A stretch of 7,052 nt of DNA from the NCBI GenBank assembly GCA_938042265.1, contig CALIRN010000310.1:1-7052 (forward strand), given 5' to 3'. Of the stretch, positions 5,579 to 7,052 are shown in pieces. This DNA is from an uncultured Eubacteriaceae bacterium (GTDB taxonomy: Bacteria; Bacillota; Clostridia; Lachnospirales; CAG-274). Each line of letters opens with the position of its first letter. Position 1 is the stretch's first letter. The notes under the pieces are model-generated. The model did not search any database and was not told the DNA's origin. It worked only from the letters and a program-made list of their open reading frames with translations. A program made the position numbers and the translations under genes.

Positions 5579-6010
5579 ATGGAAACTGTCGAGGAAGTAA
5601 AAGCCTTGCTGGAAAATTATAATTATCTGTTGCTACAGGTAAAGTCCCTGAAAAAGCAGTATGAGGACTATGACAGATTAATTGCCGAAACAGGTGGTAT
5701 ACGAGGCATAAGCCAGGACGGTTTGCCACATGGCAATAATAAGTCAGACCCTGTGGCGGAAGTTGTATTGAATGCCGAAAAAATGAAACTAAGGTATAGT
5801 GAGAAGCTTAATGATAGACTGGCAGCAGCTGAAAAGATAGAGAAAATGCTAGATGTTGTGGGTGAGGACGAACAGTTTATTTTGAGGTCAATATATGTTG
5901 ACAAGCTTAACATTTACCGTATAGCGAAAGAACTGCATACTTCCGAGGCAACCGTATACAGGAGAAAGGATGCTGCAATTAAAAAAATTTTTGAAAAAAT
6001 GAAAAATTGA
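5579..6010 (+). CDS. ArpU/RinA-like phage transcriptional regulator (late gene activator)
   Basis: The 143-residue product fits the sigma-like phage regulators of the ArpU/RinA/DUF1492 type. A helical N-terminus (residues 1-45) is followed by the GISQDGLPHGNNKSDPVAE segment, which matches the 'Q.mP.G...SDP.a' signature; a second long helix (~60-95) follows; and a C-terminal sigma-70 region-4-like helix-turn-helix (~97-140) is recognised in FILRSIYVDKLNIYRIAKEL plus TSEATVYRRKDAAIKKIF. Such proteins switch on the late (packaging and structural) operon. GGGGTG (5567-5572) lies 6 nt before ATG 5579, and the gene starts 3 bp after the previous stop. Being last in the early operon and just upstream of the HNH gene fits this job. 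Confidence 0.85.
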   Translation: METVEEVKALLENYNYLLLQVKSLKKQYEDYDRLIAETGGIRGISQDGLPHGNNKSDPVAEVVLNAEKMKLRYSEKLNDRLAAAEKIEKMLDVVGEDEQFILRSIYVDKLNIYRIAKELHTSEATVYRRKDAAIKKIFEKMKN

Positions 6011-6071
6011 TAGTCTATGAGAATTTTAATGTGTTAATATGCTATTGTAAATAATTATGTAATTGTGTTTC

Positions 6072-6096
6072 GGCAGGCTTAACAGCTTGCCTTTTC
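6072..6096 (+). terminator. Rho-independent terminator after the early operon
   Basis: GGCAGGCT (6072-6079) pairs with AGCTTGCC (6084-6091) through an 8-bp stem with one G-U pair and a TAAC loop, followed by TTTTC. It lies 61 bp after the regulator gene and just before the recombinase ribosome binding site, so it should separate the early operon from what follows. The T-run is short, so some read-through into the recombinase gene is likely. Confidence 0.75.
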
Positions 6097-6112
6097 TATT
6101 GGTGGTGATGAT

Positions 6113-6682
6113 GTGAACAGAGTTGAGCCTATAAGAACTAAAGCGAAGTTGGATAAAATCCGCAGTATATTAAGAGAGCAGAGCTATCGTAACTATATGC
6201 TGTTTCAGTTTTCTATCCATATCGGAATGAGGATTGGAGATATCTTGGAGCTCAAGGTTAAGGATGTAAAAGGCAAAAACTATATTTATGTAATCGAAAT
6301 GAAAACACGTCACCGCCATAAAAACAAAAGAAACAGATATACGGTACCTCAAGCCATTGTAAAGGAGCTGTTTGAATACATAGCTGCTGAGGAGCTTGAG
6401 GATGATGAGTACTTGTTTCGAAGCCCCAACAGATATTGTCCGCACTTATCCAGGCGGCAGGCATACAACATTATTAACAATGCTGCCAAACAAGCAGGTG
6501 TTACTTATGCCGTTGGCTGTCATACGCTACGAAAGACATTCGGCTATTGGCACTATAAGCAATTTAAAGATGTAGCTATGCTACAAAAAATATTTAATCA
6601 TGTCACCCCCGAAGAAACATTAATTTATATCGGTGTGACAGATGAGCAGATAAGTCACACTCTTAATAATTTTTCAATTTGA
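6113..6682 (+). CDS. Compact tyrosine recombinase (integrase catalytic domain only, 189 aa)
   Basis: This protein is a tyrosine recombinase catalytic domain with every expected residue in order: R40 in IHIGMRIGDIL, K64 in the beta-hairpin, H137-xx-R140 in GCHTLRKTFG, H163 in IFNHVTPEETL, and the nucleophile Y172 in LIYIGV. These proteins cut and rejoin DNA through a covalent 3'-phosphotyrosine. It lacks the N-terminal core-binding and arm-binding domains of normal phage integrases (usually 330-400 residues; XerC/D ~300). Start GTG 6113 follows GGTGGTGATG; no upstream in-frame start is seen. Small recombinases of this kind are often found between the late regulator and the terminase genes in Firmicutes prophages, where their role is unclear. 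It is probably not the main integrase, which would normally sit beside the repressor. Confidence 0.93.
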   Translation: MNRVEPIRTKAKLDKIRSILREQSYRNYMLFQFSIHIGMRIGDILELKVKDVKGKNYIYVIEMKTRHRHKNKRNRYTVPQAIVKELFEYIAAEELEDDEYLFRSPNRYCPHLSRRQAYNIINNAAKQAGVTYAVGCHTLRKTFGYWHYKQFKDVAMLQKIFNHVTPEETLIYIGVTDEQISHTLNNFSI

Positions 6683-6744
6683 TTTCCTTTAAAAATTAAA
6701 AATGGAAATTATAAAATTTTTACATTTGCATTAATAGAAGAAAC

Positions 6745-6773
6745 TTGACAGCGAAAATTTCACAGACTTTGTT
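6745..6773 (+). promoter_or_regulatory. Possible late promoter with consensus -35 box (TTGACA) and poor -10
   Basis: A perfect TTGACA (6745-6750) lies in the 120-bp AT-rich gap between the recombinase and HNH genes. At 17 bp spacing the -10 is only TTTGTT (6768-6773), and TTTTAT (6772-6777) is 21 bp away. A promoter that lacks a good -10 and needs an activator would fit late-operon control by the ArpU-like protein. The rest of the gap holds a weak inverted repeat ATTTCC...GGAAAT (6682-6709) and several GAAATT/GAAAATTT words, and no gene. Confidence 0.35.
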
Positions 6774-6802
6774 TTATGGGAAATTTTAAAGGGGGCGGAT
6801 TT

Positions 6803-7052
6803 ATGCCGAATTTGAGAATTTGCCGGTGTGGCAAAATTATTAAAAAAAACGATAAATATTGTGAAAAGTGCCACCAGAAAGAATTGCAGAAAAAAAGTCA
6901 GCAAAATTTTAAGTACGATAAATTCAAGCGTGACAAAGATACCAAAGCCTTCTACAGCAGTGGTGCATGGCAAAGGCTTGCAGCACTTGTTAAAAGCAGA
7001 CAGTCAGGTGTTTGTATGCTTTGCTTTCACAATAAAATAATTACACAAGGGA
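6803..7052 (+). CDS. HNH endonuclease, N-terminal part (3' end outside window)
   Basis: ATG at 6803 is preceded by AAAGGGGGCGG (6788-6798), a strong ribosome binding site. The visible 83 residues start MPNLRICRCGKII and hold a small zinc ribbon (C7, C9, C20, C23 in CRCGK...YCEKCH). A Lys/Gln-rich helix follows, then FYSSGAWQRLAALV (50-63), then the first zinc-finger pair CMLC (71-74) that precedes the HNH fold. The pattern FY.S..W..LR.......G..C..C is typical of phage HNH endonucleases encoded next to the terminase and packaging genes, where the nuclease works with terminase in genome packaging. The catalytic His-Asn-His residues lie beyond the window. The frame has no stop before the edge at 7052. 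Confidence 0.88.
   Translation, partial: MPNLRICRCGKIIKKNDKYCEKCHQKELQKKSQQNFKYDKFKRDKDTKAFYSSGAWQRLAALVKSRQSGVCMLCFHNKIITQG

Noticed and set aside
6007..6048. Possible promoter between the ArpU-like gene and the terminator (TTGATA at 6007; extended -10 TGCTATTGT at 6040)
   Set aside because: No -35/-10 pair has acceptable spacing (TTGATA to TATTGT is 30 bp; nothing -35-like lies 17 bp before TATTGT).
6053..6064. Small palindrome AATTA-TG-TAATT upstream of the recombinase gene, as a possible recombination or operator site
   Set aside because: Arms of 5 bp made only of A and T are expected by chance in such AT-rich spacer, and no second copy was seen.
6682..6709. ATTTCC...GGAAAT inverted repeat after the recombinase gene, as a terminator
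   Set aside because: The stem is only 6 bp with a long AT loop and no GC-rich core, and the T-run comes several bases later. Termination here cannot be claimed.
6828..7040. Plus-strand open frame near the right edge
   Set aside because: It is a shadow of the HNH gene, which starts at 6803 with a strong ribosome binding site, carries zinc-ribbon and CMLC motifs, and stays open to the edge.

Overview
The window reads as the early-to-late transition region of a temperate phage or prophage (or a phage-derived element) from a low-GC Gram-positive bacterium, most likely a member of the Clostridia. The reasons are the AT-rich composition, strong AGGAGG/GGGGTG-type ribosome binding sites, wall-to-wall plus-strand genes with ATGA-type overlaps, and the families present: phage SSB, a replisome-organiser initiator, a DnaB-type helicase, an ArpU/RinA-like late regulator, a small tyrosine recombinase and an HNH endonuclease. 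Species cannot be assigned by eye. No rRNA, tRNA, CRISPR array or insertion sequence was seen.

Layout. Positions 1-197 hold the tail of a gene that starts outside the window. Positions 200-1043 hold a small unknown gene, ssb and a small putative DNA-binding protein. Positions 1037-2961 are a cluster of small phage accessory genes of unknown function. Two of the encoded proteins are cysteine-rich, and two open stretches look coding but lack a good start (1037-1189 and 2652-2765). Positions 2955-5575 are the replication module: an initiator with a winged-helix N-terminus, a DnaB-family helicase and a small helical protein. An ArpU-like regulator (5579-6010) follows, then a Rho-independent terminator (6072-6096), a compact tyrosine recombinase catalytic domain (6113-6682), a 120-bp AT-rich intergenic region with a TTGACA box, and the start of an HNH endonuclease gene (6803 to the edge). 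In such phages the HNH gene usually sits just before the terminase and packaging genes.

How the genes fit together. The initiator probably binds an origin and brings in the helicase, while SSB coats the single strands. The ArpU-like protein, encoded last in the early operon, probably switches on the late operon that begins with the HNH gene. The most interesting signal is a set of four AAATAGAAAA(T) repeats, one inverted and the others 21-22 bp apart, inside the linker of the initiator gene (3377-3459). This is the arrangement of the lambda O gene and ori, so the phage origin may lie there. Other points worth a look are the recombinase without an N-terminal arm domain, an SSB without the acidic C-terminal tip, and the absence of a recognisable helicase loader.
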